A program made the position numbers and the translations under genes. Below the pieces are notes generated by a model. That model did no database searches. It was not told the DNA's origin and was given only the letters and a program-made list of their open reading frames with translations. This document shows positions 62,530 through 64,000 of a stretch of 64,000 nt of DNA, one piece after another. Source of the DNA: Eucalyptus grandis. Lineage: Eukaryota; Streptophyta; Magnoliopsida; Myrtales; Myrtaceae. The DNA lies in NCBI RefSeq assembly GCF_016545825.1, contig NC_052620.1, positions 2,914,001 to 2,978,000 on the forward strand, in the 5' to 3' direction. Each line of letters begins with the position of its first letter. Positions within the stretch are counted from its first letter, which is position 1.

Positions 62530-63916
62530 TCAATGAAAAGCCGCAAATTTCTCTTTGAAAACTTTGAGCAGATCCGCAACGGTCATGACAATTTTGTCAG
62601 CTTCGTCTCTCGCGTGAACAGTAACCTGGAGGATAACCACACCAGACAAACAAGCTACCATGAGATAACACAATGGACAAACATTGCTAAAGCAAAACCA
62701 ATTTTTTCCCTAGGAAACCATAGACTGAAATGTAAAGTCCAATGGCCTTCCAACCTGTCAACTCTTGGGTCTGTCACAAAAAATGTGATACCGTGCAGTC
62801 CATAATAAACATAAAACTGAATGGTCTCTTTGAGATAAATTGCTAATTTATATTTGTTAGTCCTATATGTCTGAGAAGGCAACGGACATGTTCAGGGCCC
62901 AAGCAAAAGTGAATTGCAAGAAAATTATATGTCAAGATAACAAGCTCAATGTTTGGAATATGAATGATTTTAACATATTGAAAAGCAAATGCTAATAAAA
63001 ATGGAAATTCAACCATCCAGGTCTTAGAGAAACCCCAAGAATGATTTTGGAGAAGTTCTCGTGGATACGAGAAATGATTAGTTGACAGAAAACCAGTAGC
63101 ATCATTGCTCGATAAGGTAACCTAATTTTCAGGGGGCACGCTTGTCCAAAGCATGTCTGCACCAATAAGACTTTACACTAATTAATGATATCGAATACCT
63201 GTCCAGTGCCTGCAGCCTCCTCGCCAACGACAAGTATGTAATTGTATTGCGCCAATCGAGCTTCACTTACCTGCAGGCAGAGACGGATATGACTACTGGT
63301 GGCCAGAATATTAGAAGAACAGAGGATATCGGAAGAAGAATTAAAAGGAAGAAATGGAGTCAAAATAAATCAGGAAATGTTCGGCAAGAGTTATTATCCC
63401 TTTTTATAGACCAGGATACCACATGGACAGCTTTGTCAAGCTCTAATTCCTTCAACCACAGCAGCATATGGTGATGGAAATGTGTTCCCATTGCCATCAC
63501 AAATTATTATGAAATGTGTGCATTTTAGTATCAAATTAGTAGATGGTTCCAATGCTCTCATGAATAGAACTTGCTTGTGCACATTCACAATCCAAAATAA
63601 GGCAGTTGCTCCTCTCCATTTTACCCAATCATCTTCCCTATATTTCATACCGATCTAATGTTAGAGGAGAAACCGCTGTCAGAACTATCATAGCTAGCCA
63701 GTTGAGGAGCAGAAAAGATATTATACAGAAGGCGACAGATCCGAGTTCAATGTTCAAAAGTAAGTTACGAGTCTGTAAGGCTCAGCCATGGAAATAGGAC
63801 AGTCCGGACATCTGAAATAGTCATAAAAGGAGTGTTTGGCATACCTTTTCCTGAATCTTTCTATCAGTTTCATCAAAATCAACATAATGACCAGCATCAT
63901 GAATTTGATCCCGCAC
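62530..63916 (-). CDS. Threonyl-tRNA synthetase, C-terminal exons (gene runs off the window)
   Basis: Three minus-strand exons with proper GT-AG sites: 63916-63845 (24 codons, VRDQIHDAGHYVDFDETDRK), 63270-63199 (24 codons, ARLAQYNYILVVGEEAAGTG), and 62625-62530 (31 codons plus stop, VTVHARDEADKIVMTVADLL then FKEKFAAFH). Phases join cleanly. These form most of the class II anticodon-binding domain of threonyl-tRNA synthetase, which charges tRNA-Thr; the AQYNYILVVG strand is characteristic. The 5' exons with the catalytic core would lie beyond 64000. No stop or broken splice site is seen here, but a truncated gene cannot be excluded, because the cluster is full of fragments. An orphan copy of the last exon is at 33093-33224. 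Confidence 0.78.
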
Positions 63917-64000
63917 CTGCAAGGATACATTTTAAAAATAAGCAATACTTTTTCCTGATTTCTTCAAGAACCTAGACTTTTGGCTGATGATTAGGAAACA

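Larger units (their letters stand above)
59352..62640 (+). repeat. TNL2 3' flank, duplicated at 30540-33240
   Basis: The first 280 bp also match the 3' flank of TNL1 (14840-15090). The rest matches 30566-33240, through to the last exon of threonyl-tRNA synthetase. It differs by a GC-rich insertion (60182-61193) that the other copy lacks, and lacks the MITE at 31809-32486. Confidence 0.85.

Overview
This is nuclear DNA from a flowering plant, most likely a woody eudicot. It has AT-rich intergenic sequence, GT-AG introns, a TIR-NBS-LRR (TNL) resistance gene (TNLs are a dicot class), Ty1/copia elements, and many miniature inverted-repeat elements (MITEs). A Myrtales/Eucalyptus-like source is a guess from overall flavour, not something proved here. 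No organellar, bacterial or viral gene, CRISPR array, tRNA or rRNA was seen.

The window is a resistance-gene cluster shaped by repeated segmental duplication. TNL1 (9990-14839, +, four exons, 1199 codons) is intact. TNL2 (54133-59351, +) has the same four-exon structure but carries a 1-bp deletion and a 1-bp insertion in the NB-ARC exon. As read, it would stop after about 358 residues as a TIR plus partial NBS protein. TNL1 is preceded by two tandem copies of its 5' flank (1-3488 and 3531-9560), the second interrupted by a truncated gypsy-type LTR. TNL2 is preceded by tandem copies of a different module (about 47.8-53.0 kb). The 3' flank of TNL2, ending in the last exons of a threonyl-tRNA synthetase gene on the minus strand (62530 onward), is duplicated at 30540-33240, where only the last synthetase exon survives.

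Between the TNL genes lies a graveyard of gene fragments. They are a plastid-type glucose-6-phosphate isomerase first exon (about 15.6-16.0 kb), a sucrose synthase pseudogene that keeps its introns (17.0-20.4 kb), a CPBP/CAAX-type membrane protease 3' fragment on the minus strand (21.2-22.4 kb), two sister wax-synthase-like MBOAT fragments (34.7-35.1 and 40.8-41.2 kb), and the lone terminal exon of an RLCK-type kinase (36.9-37.1 kb). Two Ty1/copia elements have clear LTR pairs and target-site duplications: 23272-29993 (older, LTRs about 10% different) and 41738-47785 (younger, about 6-7%, with gag-protease-integrase-RT-RNase H still readable but broken). MITEs with GC-rich cores sit at 2840-3321, 31809-32486, 49173-49842 and 55290-55730.

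Functionally, only TNL1 and the truncated end of the threonyl-tRNA synthetase gene look able to make normal products. The rest reads as birth-and-death evolution of an immune-receptor locus with heavy transposon traffic. I found no convincing new biological system. The best leads are the TNL1/truncated TNL2 pair, the isomerase/sucrose synthase pseudogene chimera, and insertions that can be dated against paralogous empty sites inside the window.
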